Below are positions 1 through 7,213 of a stretch of DNA of 64,000 nt, piece after piece (the stretch's first letter is position 1; the number at the start of each line of letters is the position of its first letter). The notes under the pieces were generated by a model. That model had not been told where the DNA came from. It did no database searches and was given only the letters and a program-made list of their open reading frames with translations. Source of the stretch: Clostridia bacterium (GTDB lineage: Bacteria > Bacillota > Clostridia > Lachnospirales > Lachnospiraceae); the NCBI GenBank assembly GCA_910576205.1, contig CAJTHL010000002.1, positions 286,477 to 350,476 of the forward strand, given 5' to 3'. The position numbers and the translations under genes were made by a program.

Positions 1-223
1 CCACAATAATGGTATTTACAAAGGACTGCATAAGCTGGCGGTTGTCAAACATCTTAAAGTACCATTCAACAGTAAAATGCTCAAAGACTATGTTCATCTT
101 GGAGCTGTTAAAGGAGAATGCAATGACCACAAAAATGGGCAGATATAAAAAGAGGTAGATGAGGCATGCGTAGGCTACTGCCCCAGGGCCAAATTCCCGC
201 GCTTTTCTTCTTTTTTTTATCAT
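1..223 (-). CDS. potC: Polyamine ABC transporter permease, PotC-like (3' part missing)
   Basis: Last gene of the polyamine import operon. Only the first 74 codons are present because the window edge cuts the gene. The visible part is a basic N-terminus (residues 2-7), one hydrophobic segment at about residues 15-33, and the start of the extracytoplasmic loop (FNSSKMN, then VEWYFKMF), which is the usual beginning of PotC/YdcV-type permeases. It would pair with PotB in the membrane to form the spermidine/putrescine channel. The start at 223 has an AGGAG 10 bases upstream; an in-frame ATG at 250 is possible but has no ribosome site. The order potD, P-II, potA, potB, potC supports the call. Confidence 0.85.
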   Translation of the reverse strand, partial: MIKKRRKAREFGPGAVAYACLIYLFLYLPIFVVIAFSFNSSKMNIVFEHFTVEWYFKMFDNRQLMQSFVNTIIV

Positions 224-285
224 AATGCATGGGCTCCTTTCATTTCTCATGGTAAAAAACTAACCGGCTGCCTTTCTCCCAGGCG

Positions 286-375
286 GGCAGACGCTCTGGC
301 CTCCCTTCACTTCCGCCATGCGACAGTTCGATTCCGCTTCGCTTACTGTCCTGCACGGCTTATGGCTTACGCCAT
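286..375. repeat. Intergenic inverted repeats between potB and potC
   Basis: The gap between potB and potC holds a GACAGT/ACTGTC hairpin (322-327 with 345-350) and a short ATGGC/GCCAT palindrome (362-366 with 371-375) that overlaps the potB stop. The stretch also has two TTCCGC blocks next to CTCC-rich sequence, like a diverged copy of the dispersed repeat found elsewhere in the window. It could be an RNA processing or stability element inside the operon; this is inference. Confidence 0.35.
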
Positions 376-1221
376 GTCTTCAAGGCTTCCCACCTTTGTA
401 TACAGACGCATTAATATTAAGGTAATTATAATCAGTACAATGGATAACGCCGCCCCAAAGGGCCAGTTTCTGGCAGACAGGAACTGGTTTTTGATTAGGT
501 TTCCTATATACATGGTCTTGGCCCCGCCCATCATGTCAGAGATGAAGAAGAAGCCCAGTGACGGGATAAAGGTCTGGATGGAGCCGGCGAAGATGCCGGG
601 CATGGTTAAGGGCAGGACGATTCTGGTAAATACGTGAGCTCTGCTGGCTCCCAGGTCGCTGCCTGCTTCCAGCAGGGATTTATCAAGCTTTTCTATGGAA
701 GTGTATAGGGGCAGCACCGTAAAGGGCAAAAGTGCGTACACCATGCCCAGCAGCACCGCCTGGTCTGTGTATAGCATTTCCAGGGGCGACTTAATGACAC
801 CCACTCCCAGAAGGAAATGGTTGATGATTCCCTCCGTACGAAGCAGGGTGTTCCATCCGTAGGTGCGGATCAGGGAATTTGTCCAGAAGGGCAGCATCAG
901 AAGCAGCACCAGGAAATTCTTCCACCTCCTGGGGGCGTTTGCCAGGATATAGGCAAAGGGATAACCCACCAGCAGGCAGATGACCGTAGTCTCCAGGGAC
1001 AGTACAATGGAGTCCCAGAACACCTTTATGTACTCGCTTTTAAAGAGGTTTCTGTAATTTTCCAGGGTAAAGGAGAAATCCACCCCGCCGTAGGCGTTCT
1101 TTGTAAGGAAGGTGATAAGAATCACATACACCAGCGGAAGAAACAGGAAAATCCCCAGCCAGATTACCGTAGGCCCCACGGTTCCCCACGCGCCCATATG
1201 TTTTTTAAAAGATCGGATCAT
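367..1221 (-). CDS. potB: Polyamine ABC transporter permease, PotB-like
   Basis: Inner-membrane permease of the spermidine/putrescine importer, 284 residues, the normal size for PotB. Hydrophobic segments sit at about residues 15-37, 70-93, 100-125, 150-175, 205-230 and 250-272. The EAA-type loop that contacts the ATPase is at about residues 185-205 (LEAGSDLGAS, then a conserved G and LP). The gene overlaps the end of potA by 17 bases, so the two are translationally coupled. Transport of polyamines rather than another cation is assigned from family resemblance and operon order; substrate range is not visible. Confidence 0.92.
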   Translation of the reverse strand: MIRSFKKHMGAWGTVGPTVIWLGIFLFLPLVYVILITFLTKNAYGGVDFSFTLENYRNLFKSEYIKVFWDSIVLSLETTVICLLVGYPFAYILANAPRRWKNFLVLLLMLPFWTNSLIRTYGWNTLLRTEGIINHFLLGVGVIKSPLEMLYTDQAVLLGMVYALLPFTVLPLYTSIEKLDKSLLEAGSDLGASRAHVFTRIVLPLTMPGIFAGSIQTFIPSLGFFFISDMMGGAKTMYIGNLIKNQFLSARNWPFGAALSIVLIIITLILMRLYTKVGSLEDMA

Positions 1222-2353
1222 TTGGCATTCCCTCTATCTGTACAGAGCGTTCGATAATGTTGTAAATCATCTCTTCCTTTGTGCGCATAACCACCACCTT
1301 GCCCGGATTCCAGTAAATATTTACTGGGGTTCCCACCGGCATCAGCTCGTCCTCCGCCGGGGTCTCCGCCTTTAGCATCTGGCCGTTTGGCAGTTCGACC
1401 ATGGTCTTGTTAATGGAGCCCACAAAAATATGCTCCCGCACCCTTCCCCGCAGGGAAAATCCTTCATGGGGCTTCGTGTCAAGCTTCAGATTTTCCGGCC
1501 GCACACAGAGGTAAACCATCTCCTCCGACTCATAGCCGGTCTCCGGAATCCGGGCTTTGCCGGACTCCATGGTAACGCCGATGGCATCCTCGTAAACATG
1601 CTCCACATAGCCCTCCAGAATATTAGACTCCCCGATAAAATCCGCCACAAATTTTGTCTGGGGCTGATTGTAGACCTCCTCTGGGGTTCCCACCTGCTCC
1701 AGGATTCCGCTATTCATAATGGCAATCCGGTCGCTCATGGTAAGGGCCTCCTCCTGGTCGTGGGTCACATAGAGGAAGGTGATGCCAAGGCGGCGCTGAA
1801 GATGCTTCAGCTCCCCCTGCATCTGTTTGCGAAGCTTTAGGTCCAATGCCCCCAGAGGCTCGTCCAGGAGCAGCACTTTGGGACGGTTTACCAGGGCTCT
1901 GGCAATGCCCACCCTCTGCTTCTGGCCGCCGGACATCTGGGACGGCATGCGCTTTTCCATACCGTCCAGCTTTACCAGCTTCAGCATTTCCAGCACCCGG
2001 GTATGGATTTCTTCTTTCTTCACCTTTTTTTCCACCAGGCCAAAGGCCACATTGTCAAAAACATTCATATGGGGAAACAAAGCGTAATTCTGAAACACCG
2101 TATTCACATCCCGTTCGTTTGGCTTCTTTCCCTCCACATTTACGCCTCCCAGCAGGATTTCTCCCTCATCCGGCTGTTCAAATCCCGCAATCATGCGCAA
2201 AGTCGTGGTTTTGCCGCAGCCAGAAGGCCCCAGCATGGTGAGAAATTCCCCTTCCTTCACGTCCAGGTTCAGCTTTTTTACCACCTTCTCATTGTCAAAG
2301 CTCTTATCCACATTGGTAAGGCGGACAATTACCCGCTCTTCCCCATTTGCCAT
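1205..2353 (-). CDS. potA: Polyamine ABC transporter ATP-binding protein PotA
   Basis: ATPase that powers polyamine import at the cytoplasmic face. Walker A is GPSGCGKTT at residues 42-50, the Q-loop lies in FQNYALFP at about 87-94, the signature MSGGQKQR is at 140-147, Walker B LLLDEP at 161-166 and the H-loop His at 198. A C-terminal TOBE-type region (about 280-360) follows, as is usual for PotA at 382 residues. It starts 17 bases downstream of the P-II-like gene and overlaps potB, so it belongs to one transcript with potD, potB and potC. All catalytic motifs are intact. Confidence 0.95.
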   Translation of the reverse strand: MANGEERVIVRLTNVDKSFDNEKVVKKLNLDVKEGEFLTMLGPSGCGKTTTLRMIAGFEQPDEGEILLGGVNVEGKKPNERDVNTVFQNYALFPHMNVFDNVAFGLVEKKVKKEEIHTRVLEMLKLVKLDGMEKRMPSQMSGGQKQRVGIARALVNRPKVLLLDEPLGALDLKLRKQMQGELKHLQRRLGITFLYVTHDQEEALTMSDRIAIMNSGILEQVGTPEEVYNQPQTKFVADFIGESNILEGYVEHVYEDAIGVTMESGKARIPETGYESEEMVYLCVRPENLKLDTKPHEGFSLRGRVREHIFVGSINKTMVELPNGQMLKAETPAEDELMPVGTPVNIYWNPGKVVVMRTKEEMIYNIIERSVQIEGMPNDPIF

Positions 2354-2370
2354 TTACTTATCCTCCTGTA

Positions 2371-2709
2371 TCAGAGGGTCTTATGCCCCCGCTCCCCGGT
2401 CCTGATGCGCACCACATCCTCTATGGTAGAAATAAAAATCTTGCCGTCCCCCACGCTTCCCGTAGTCAGCTTCTGCTGGAGCTCGCAGAGAATCTCCTCC
2501 AGATCTTCATCCCACACCACTGTCATCACATGGATTTTCGGAAGCAGATTCATTTCCAGGTTCAGCTCCTCAAAATCCTTTGCGTCCGCCTTCTGCCTTC
2601 CGCATCCCATGGCTGCCGTAACGGTCATACCGGAATATTCGTTCTGCGCCAGGATTTTCTTGATATCCTCCAGCTTATCCGGCCTTGTGATAATCTCAAT
2701 CTTCTTCAT
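2371..2709 (-). CDS. P-II family signal protein within the polyamine operon
   Basis: A 112-residue P-II (GlnB/GlnK-type) protein. The family C-terminal signature is clear (KIFISTIEDVVRIRTGERG, residues 90-108), as are GRQK at 37-40 and the ATP-site residues G84, G87, G89, K90, R101 and R103. P-II trimers bind ATP/ADP and 2-oxoglutarate and contact transporters or enzymes through the T-loop. Here the T-loop (about 37-55) carries Leu at position 51 and Phe at 46, where uridylylated P-II proteins have Tyr, so control by GlnD-type uridylylation looks impossible. It lies between potD and potA with short gaps, so PotA or the permeases are candidate partners; this is inference. Most P-II transporter partners are AmtB, so the position is unusual. 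Confidence 0.9.
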   Translation of the reverse strand: MKKIEIITRPDKLEDIKKILAQNEYSGMTVTAAMGCGRQKADAKDFEELNLEMNLLPKIHVMTVVWDEDLEEILCELQQKLTTGSVGDGKIFISTIEDVVRIRTGERGHKTL

Positions 2710-2724
2710 GCCAGAATCCCTCCC

Positions 2725-3783
2725 TTAATTGGTTTTCATTTTGGTAAACACCTCGTCATACCAGGTGACGGCGTCCCCTACCTCGCCTACCAGATTGGCC
2801 CGGGCAACCTCCGCCGCATCCACATTGCTTCCCGGATTGTTCAGATATGCCTCATCCAGAATTTCCAGAGTGGCGTCGTTGAGGCAGACTCCCGGAAACT
2901 CCTCCAGAATCATCTTGTAAATATCCGGCCGCATAACAAAGTCCATAAATTTCTCTGCATTTTCCTTGTTTTTTGCATCCGCGGTAATCACAAAGCTGTC
3001 AATGCTGATTTCACAGGGTTCCTCCGTGAACACCACGTCAATGTCCTCATTTTCCTTGATGGCCTGGCCTGCGTCAATGTTGTAAACCACACCCACAGCC
3101 ACGTCGTTGGCTGCCAGAAGGGTCTTGGGGCTGTCGCTGTCGTAAGCCTTCACATTGGGCTTTAGCTGCTCCAGCCAGGGAAGCGTGGCCTCGATAACCG
3201 CCTGGTCCCGGGTGTTGGAGTCCTGTCCCTGGGCCTTAAGAGCAATGCCCACAATCTCCCGCACGTCATCTACAATTACAATGTTATTTTCCAGGGCGGG
3301 ATTTAAGAGGTCGTCAAATTTCTTAATCTCAACTCCCAGCTCCTGACACTTCTTTGTGTTTATGGCAATAACCGTAATGGTGGACATATAGGGGATGCTG
3401 TACTCATTTTCCGGGTCAAAGGGCAGTCCCATAACCGTATCCGACATATTTCCCAGGTTTGTCAGATTTTCCTTGTCAATCTTCTGAAGCATTCCCTGCT
3501 CCCGCATGGCTTCCACCACATAATTGCTGGCAATCACCATATCGTACTGTTCTGTCCCCCCGGCCGTCAGCTTGGCCAGCATCTCCTCGTTGGAGGAAAA
3601 GGTGGATTCCACTACCTGGATGCCTGTCTCCTCCTCAAACGCATCATATACTTCCTGGGGAATATATTCCGTCCAGTTATAAAGGTATAGCTTTTCCTTG
3701 CTGTTAGCCTTCCCACAGCCGGACAGGGCTGTAATGCCAAGTACCACTGTAAGCAGCAGCGCAAAATATCTTTTTTTCATCAT
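2725..3783 (-). CDS. potD: Polyamine ABC transporter substrate-binding lipoprotein PotD
   Basis: Extracellular spermidine/putrescine-binding lipoprotein, about 352 residues from the chosen start. It has a lipoprotein signal (KKRYF, a hydrophobic core, then LSGC at about residues 18-21), followed by KLYLYNWTEYIP, the hallmark N-terminus of PotD/PotF, and a conserved LPFDPEN/YSIPYM region. ATG codons at 3783 and 3780 follow a GGAGGA ribosome site; upstream in-frame ATGs (up to 3834) lie inside or before that site and are unlikely. It is the first gene of the operon and directly follows the leader terminator at 3833-3881. Confidence 0.93.
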   Translation of the reverse strand: MMKKRYFALLLTVVLGITALSGCGKANSKEKLYLYNWTEYIPQEVYDAFEEETGIQVVESTFSSNEEMLAKLTAGGTEQYDMVIASNYVVEAMREQGMLQKIDKENLTNLGNMSDTVMGLPFDPENEYSIPYMSTITVIAINTKKCQELGVEIKKFDDLLNPALENNIVIVDDVREIVGIALKAQGQDSNTRDQAVIEATLPWLEQLKPNVKAYDSDSPKTLLAANDVAVGVVYNIDAGQAIKENEDIDVVFTEEPCEISIDSFVITADAKNKENAEKFMDFVMRPDIYKMILEEFPGVCLNDATLEILDEAYLNNPGSNVDAAEVARANLVGEVGDAVTWYDEVFTKMKTN

Positions 3784-3832
3784 ACATTCCTCCATTTTAG
3801 TATCCGCAGTTTTTCTCATTATGTCCTGGCAC

Positions 3833-3881
3833 AAAAAAATAGGACTGGAGAAAGCTTTACTGACTTTCTTTCCCGTCCTAT
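3833..3881 (-). terminator. Intrinsic terminator/attenuator in the potD leader
   Basis: On the minus strand a stem ATAGGAC/GTCCTAT (3881-3875 with 3845-3839), extended by a GGA/TCC and AAG/CTT inner stem, is followed at once by seven U residues (3839-3833). It lies about 50 bases before the potD start and after the operon promoter, so it can act only as a conditional attenuator of the pot operon. Confidence 0.7.
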
Positions 3882-3961
3882 GTGCTTCTAACCAATGAAC
3901 CTCACCCGTTGCCGGATGAAACCACCATATTAGGCGAGTTTCTTTTTATAATCCTCTCGCA
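3839..3961 (-). ncRNA. Candidate structured leader RNA (riboswitch-like) of the pot operon
   Basis: Transcription predicted from about 3961 would give a 5' leader with a GCGAG/CTCGC stem (3960-3956 with 3938-3934), a hairpin with stem TCATCCG/CGGGTGA capped by a GCAA tetraloop (about 3919-3902), an unpaired purine-rich linker, and the terminator hairpin above. Hairpins followed by a conditional terminator before a transport operon are typical of metabolite riboswitches. I do not recognise the aptamer class; it does not match the purine, SAM, TPP, glycine, lysine or T-box cores. A binding site for a protein antiterminator is also possible. Confidence 0.45.
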
Positions 3962-3967
3962 CTATGG

Positions 3968-3996
3968 ATTATATAAAAAAACTCGCCCTTCGTCAA
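3968..3996 (-). promoter_or_regulatory. Promoter of the pot operon
   Basis: Minus-strand -35 TTGACG (3996-3991), 17-base spacer and -10 TATAAT (3973-3968). An imperfect inverted repeat (3933-3987, arms starting GGCGAGTTT and ending AAACTCGCC) spans the -10 and the start site, so it could act as a DNA operator as well as RNA. Confidence 0.65.
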
Positions 3997-4110
3997 TGGT
4001 TTTTGCATTTTTTTCTCGGAATCTTTTTCTGCCCTGTTTTATGCCTCGTTTCCTGGAGTTTACCATTTCACACGGCACTCCTGCCTCTGCCGCCTTATCT
4101 ACCTCCCCAC

Positions 4111-4371
4111 TCAGGCGATCTGTATATCTTCTCCATCCTGCCTGGCGGAGCCTTCCGCCTGCGCAAGCAGCCCGTACATATCCTCTACACGCAATCCCTT
4201 TTCCGTCATGTATTGATACAGGGCCTTGATCTCCTGCTCCTCCCTCTGCTTCAGAAGCTCTGTCCGGGACGCCTCCAGTTCAGAAAGCTTCCGCTTTAAA
4301 TTCGTGATTTTTTCCTCCAGGGAAAGAATCTGGTCGTCAAAAGATTTCGTCCTTCCTCTTCTACCTGCCAT
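4111..4371 (-). CDS. Small coiled-coil protein of unknown function
   Basis: An 86-residue soluble protein. Residues 11-50 form a predicted coiled coil with heptad Leu/Ile and many Lys, Glu and Arg; residues 1-8 are basic (AGRRGRTK), and the tail is acidic. There is no signal peptide or known catalytic motif. The start has an AGGAGG ribosome site at good spacing, embedded in a copy of the dispersed RBS-linked repeat, which supports it being a real gene. It stands alone, upstream of the pot promoter on the same strand. A nucleic-acid or cell-structure adaptor role is possible, but nothing shows it. Confidence 0.7.
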   Translation of the reverse strand: MAGRRGRTKSFDDQILSLEEKITNLKRKLSELEASRTELLKQREEQEIKALYQYMTEKGLRVEDMYGLLAQAEGSARQDGEDIQIA

Positions 4372-4380
4372 TGTGCATGT

Positions 4381-4455
4381 CCTCCTGATTTTATTTCGCA
4401 GCCATCCTTCCGGAGCCTTGTCCGGGCAGATGCTGTTTTCCAGTTCCGCATTTAC
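4381..4455 (-). repeat. Dispersed RBS-linked repeat, copy 1
   Basis: Read on the minus strand it has the order ATGCGGAACTGGAAAACAGC, then ATCTGCCCGG, then a hairpin-forming GGCTCCGGAAGG block, and ends in the AGGAGG ribosome site of the coiled-coil gene. The same order of blocks is found upstream of genes at 29.7, 41.4 and 52.8 kb, and in shorter form at 9.1 and 34.4 kb. Confidence 0.6.
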
Positions 4456-4586
4456 TGCTAATATCTGGTATTATTTGAAGTATATGTATCTTTTTACAGA
4501 AATATACCTCTGTATTTCCCTCTTTTGCCGGATATACTGATTTTGTCCCACAAAATCTGTTTCCGAATAAAACTGGAGGAATTTAT

Positions 4587-4850
4587 ATGCATTTACATGT
4601 ACAGAACAACTCTCCCCTGGAATTGCCTTCCGGCTGCCGGGGAGCCATGGAGGAACAGGCCAGACAGATATTTCTGGAGGAGGAACGCGCGGAAACGGAA
4701 AATAATTCCCTTAAGTGTTCCCAGGAAGCCCATCCTCCCAGACAGCCACGGCACGTGGGCGATTCGCCCAAAAGCGGCCCCTCCCCGGAAATCCCTCTGC
4801 CTGGAAAGACTATGGCGGGAGGGACTATTCCGGAAGAATTTCCTTATTAA
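4587..4850 (+). CDS. Possible small hypothetical protein
   Basis: An 87-codon frame with a good ribosome site (TGGAGGA, 8 bases before ATG) but no recognisable domain. It is rich in Pro, Glu, Ser and Gly and has no membrane segment. It is the only plus-strand candidate in the 570-base gap between 4372 and 4942. A TTGTCC/GAATAA promoter-like pair lies just upstream. It could equally be non-coding sequence; the call rests on the ribosome site alone. Confidence 0.3.
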   Translation: MHLHVQNNSPLELPSGCRGAMEEQARQIFLEEERAETENNSLKCSQEAHPPRQPRHVGDSPKSGPSPEIPLPGKTMAGGTIPEEFPY

Positions 4851-4942
4851 AAGCGGCTTATCTTTTCGCTGGCAAACAAAGGGCAGAGATATAGAGGGTG
4901 AAGCCAGTCTGCCGGTTTCGCCCTCCCATATCGAACCTCTTT

Positions 4943-5422
4943 CTAATTCCCCATATCAATACTTTTTTTGTGCCGCATATGTATGCCTATGTGGCCGATA
5001 CCGAAAATAAGCGCTGCTATTAACATCCATACAACTTTTCCGTAAATTCCCAACATAAAAAAGGCCATAACAGGCAGAGTCGCCCCCGCAAGAGGGATAC
5101 CTAAAAAGCCACTGTAAAAATCTGTCCGTTTTCTTTCGCTTCGAAAATAACGCACCCACCATGCTTCATACAATATGATGAAAACAAAAGCCGCCATCAG
5201 CCATAAAGACCAAAGTGACCAGCCATGGATATTAAAATCAGAAAAGACCAGTAAACAGCAGCAGGTCAGCACTTCCCCTGCTCTTTCAAGAAACAGCAGA
5301 ATTTTATTTTCATTTTCAGACGTAAATCCCTGTGGCTTTCCCTTTGCCCATATTATATTGGGAATAAACAGCATCAGCAAAAAGAGTAACCCCATATAAG
5401 AAAATCCAAAATTTCCAGGCAT
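4943..5422 (-). CDS. Small integral membrane protein, unknown family
   Basis: About 159 residues from an ATG at 5422 preceded by GGAAGGAAA. It has four to five hydrophobic segments: about residues 6-25, 45-62, 66-85, 104-122 and 124-142. Short charged loops (SENENK, RSERKRTD) and a basic C-terminal tail suggest an inner-membrane protein with its tail in the cytoplasm. The open frame extends upstream to 5632, but that part is not membrane-like and lacks a ribosome site. It is divergent from the TetR gene at 5731, leaving open a regulatory link. The function is unknown. Confidence 0.65.
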   Translation of the reverse strand: MPGNFGFSYMGLLFLLMLFIPNIIWAKGKPQGFTSENENKILLFLERAGEVLTCCCLLVFSDFNIHGWSLWSLWLMAAFVFIILYEAWWVRYFRSERKRTDFYSGFLGIPLAGATLPVMAFFMLGIYGKVVWMLIAALIFGIGHIGIHMRHKKSIDMGN

Positions 5423-5659
5423 CCTGTTTCCTTCCGTCGGAAAGCTTTCCTCTTCTTTCCACCATTCCGGCTTTTCCTTAAGATTGTCTGATACAGCAGA
5501 CAGATATATAATACATCGTTTGGCGTCTGATTTCAACTGGTTATCCACACTTTGCCCATTTAACAGTTCTCCCCCAGGACATAGGCCCGGGACAGGCAGA
5601 TTTACGGAAAAGAACGCCCATTTTAAGAACATGGGAGTGCAGCTTTTCTTTGCGCTCTA

Positions 5660-5688
5660 TTGACAAAATCCCGGAAATTAATTATAAT
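5660..5688 (+). promoter_or_regulatory. Consensus promoter of the TetR-CPBP operon
   Basis: -35 TTGACA (5660-5665), 17-base spacer, -10 TATAAT (5683-5688). Every position matches the housekeeping consensus, so the promoter should be strong unless repressed. Confidence 0.8.
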
Positions 5689-5715
5689 TTATGTTATATA
5701 ACAGCAATTATAATT
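5680..5715. promoter_or_regulatory. Twin palindromes, likely TetR operator
   Basis: The self-complementary decamer AATTATAATT occurs twice, at 5680-5689 (over the -10 box) and 5706-5715 (just before the ribosome site). The 26-base centre-to-centre spacing and the promoter overlap suit autorepression by the downstream TetR-type regulator. Confidence 0.5.
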
Positions 5716-5730
5716 TAGGAGGTGTGCAGA

Positions 5731-6306
5731 ATGCCGCCAAAAGCTAAAATTACCAGGGATATGCTTATAGACACTGCTTTTGAGATAGCCCGCAGCAAAG
5801 GTGGGGATGCTATCAGTGCAAGGACAGTTTCGGAAAAGCTGCATTGTTCCACACAGCCTGTTATGTATCATTTTGCCACCATTGAGGCGTTGAAAAAGAC
5901 GGTTCATGCAAAGGCAGACCGTTATCATTCGGAATATCTGATGGATCTTAAGCATCCACAGAAAAGCCTTATGCTTGGGATTGGATTGAATTATATCCGA
6001 TTCGCCATGGAGGAGCCCCATTTATTCCGTTTTCTTTTTCAGTCAGATGTTTTTCACGGAAGCACCCTGCCTGAAATGACAGACGCCAGAGAGCTTACGC
6101 CTGTTCTTTCGGCAATCCAGGCAGAAATGGGAGGCGGAAGTATCGAACAGGCAAAAGAAATCTTTTTGACAATCTTCTTATTTGCCCACGGGTATGCCAG
6201 CATTATTGCCAACAATTCACTGGAATATGATGAGGAGCTTATAAAAGCTCATCTGGAACGGGCTTTTCATGGGGCGGTATTGGCTGCCCGGAAGGATACG
6301 AAATGA
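5731..6306 (+). CDS. TetR/AcrR family transcriptional regulator
   Basis: A 191-residue one-component regulator. The N-terminal helix-turn-helix covers about residues 8-52 (ITRDMLIDTAFEIAR, then SARTVSEKLHCSTQPVMYHF); the rest is an alpha-helical ligand and dimer domain. ATG 5731 is chosen because AGGAGG lies 8 bases upstream; a GTG nine bases earlier is inside the ribosome site. It overlaps the CPBP protease gene by 4 bases, so the two are co-translated. Twin palindromes over its promoter suggest autorepression. The ligand is unknown. Confidence 0.88.
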   Translation: MPPKAKITRDMLIDTAFEIARSKGGDAISARTVSEKLHCSTQPVMYHFATIEALKKTVHAKADRYHSEYLMDLKHPQKSLMLGIGLNYIRFAMEEPHLFRFLFQSDVFHGSTLPEMTDARELTPVLSAIQAEMGGGSIEQAKEIFLTIFLFAHGYASIIANNSLEYDEELIKAHLERAFHGAVLAARKDTK

Positions 6307-7058
6307 AAAAGTTATATGAGAAAAACCAGCTAACCTTTGCCATAGTCTGGATCGTGATTTACTGTGTTCTGCAATCCCTGGCAAATCCGCTAAACAAAAA
6401 AATGGGAACCGGATATTCTGCAAGCGCCATCTTCTGTGTCTTACAGACAGCTGTCCTTTTTGCCTTTATCCGGAAAAACAGCTTATGGAAACGGTATGGG
6501 CTTTGCAAATCTTCTGCATCTGCCCGCCAGTTTCTTTACTTTGTGCCGCTTATCCTATTAGCTACGGTAAATCTCCGGAATGGCGCTGCCCTTAATTATT
6601 CCCTGGCAGATACTGCCTGCCGCATAGTCTGTATGCTTTGTGTCGGATTTTTAGAGGAAGTGATTTTCAGAGGCTTTCTTTTTAAGGCCATGGCCCAGGA
6701 CCATGTAAAATCCGCCATTTTCGTTTCAAGCATAACCTTTGGCATGGGGCATGTGCTGAATCTGTTCAACGGAAGCGGTATGAAGCTGGGAGACAATTTC
6801 ATCCAGATCATTTTCGCGACTGCAGTAGGTTTTCTGTTTGTAACAATATTTTATTATAGCGGAAGTCTGCTCCCCTGTATTTTTACCCACGCTGCCATAA
6901 ATACCCTCAATACTTTTGCAAATGAAGGGGCCTATACGGTGGAAAAGCAGATTATCCAAAGCCTTGTCCTGATTGTTCTGACGGTTGCCTATACCTTAGT
7001 TCTAACAAAAACACTTCCAGAAAGCCCGCGTCCAAATGCCAGGGGAAGAAAATCATAG
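6303..7058 (+). CDS. CPBP family intramembrane glutamic protease
   Basis: A 251-residue membrane protein of the CPBP (Abi/CAAX protease) family. Motif 1 is EEVIFRGFLF at about residues 118-127 (the EExxxR glutamate pair and Arg), motif 2 FGMGH at about 143-147, and motif 3 HAAINTLN at about 198-205. About eight hydrophobic segments are seen. Family members cleave prenylated or peptide substrates within the membrane, often for bacteriocin immunity or signalling; the substrate here is unknown. It is coupled to the TetR gene, so its expression probably answers to that regulator's ligand. Confidence 0.88.
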   Translation: MKKLYEKNQLTFAIVWIVIYCVLQSLANPLNKKMGTGYSASAIFCVLQTAVLFAFIRKNSLWKRYGLCKSSASARQFLYFVPLILLATVNLRNGAALNYSLADTACRIVCMLCVGFLEEVIFRGFLFKAMAQDHVKSAIFVSSITFGMGHVLNLFNGSGMKLGDNFIQIIFATAVGFLFVTIFYYSGSLLPCIFTHAAINTLNTFANEGAYTVEKQIIQSLVLIVLTVAYTLVLTKTLPESPRPNARGRKS

Positions 7059-7090
7059 CATGATGATGATTTTCTTCCCCTGGCATTTGG
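7032..7090. terminator. 25-bp perfect inverted repeat after the CPBP gene
   Basis: Arms 7032-7056 and 7066-7090 are exact reverse complements around a 9-base loop. The left arm covers the last codons of the CPBP gene. No U-run follows on either strand, so it may stabilise the mRNA end or be a weak terminator. Confidence 0.55.
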
Positions 7091-7113
7091 ACCGCCCCAT
7101 ACCATACAAAAAA

Positions 7114-7175
7114 TATGCTCTGAATGGGTTTTAACCATCATGTTGAAACATAATGGCAAAGCCATTCAGAGCATA
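7114..7175. repeat. Nested inverted repeat downstream of galM
   Basis: A 14-base arm (7114-7127) is repeated inverted at 7162-7175, and a second pair (CCAT.ATGTT with AACAT.ATGG, 7135-7156) sits inside it, so one strand folds into a long hairpin. It follows galM on the minus strand and may be its terminator, or a small palindromic element. Confidence 0.45.
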
Positions 7176-7213
7176 AACCTCTCATTTTGACAGCAGATAA
7201 AAGAACCTGCCTT

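Noticed and set aside
3839..3987. SAM-I, purine or glutamine riboswitch identity for the pot leader.
   Set aside because: Short similarities (GAAACC, GGACGG) occur without the required order of conserved blocks.
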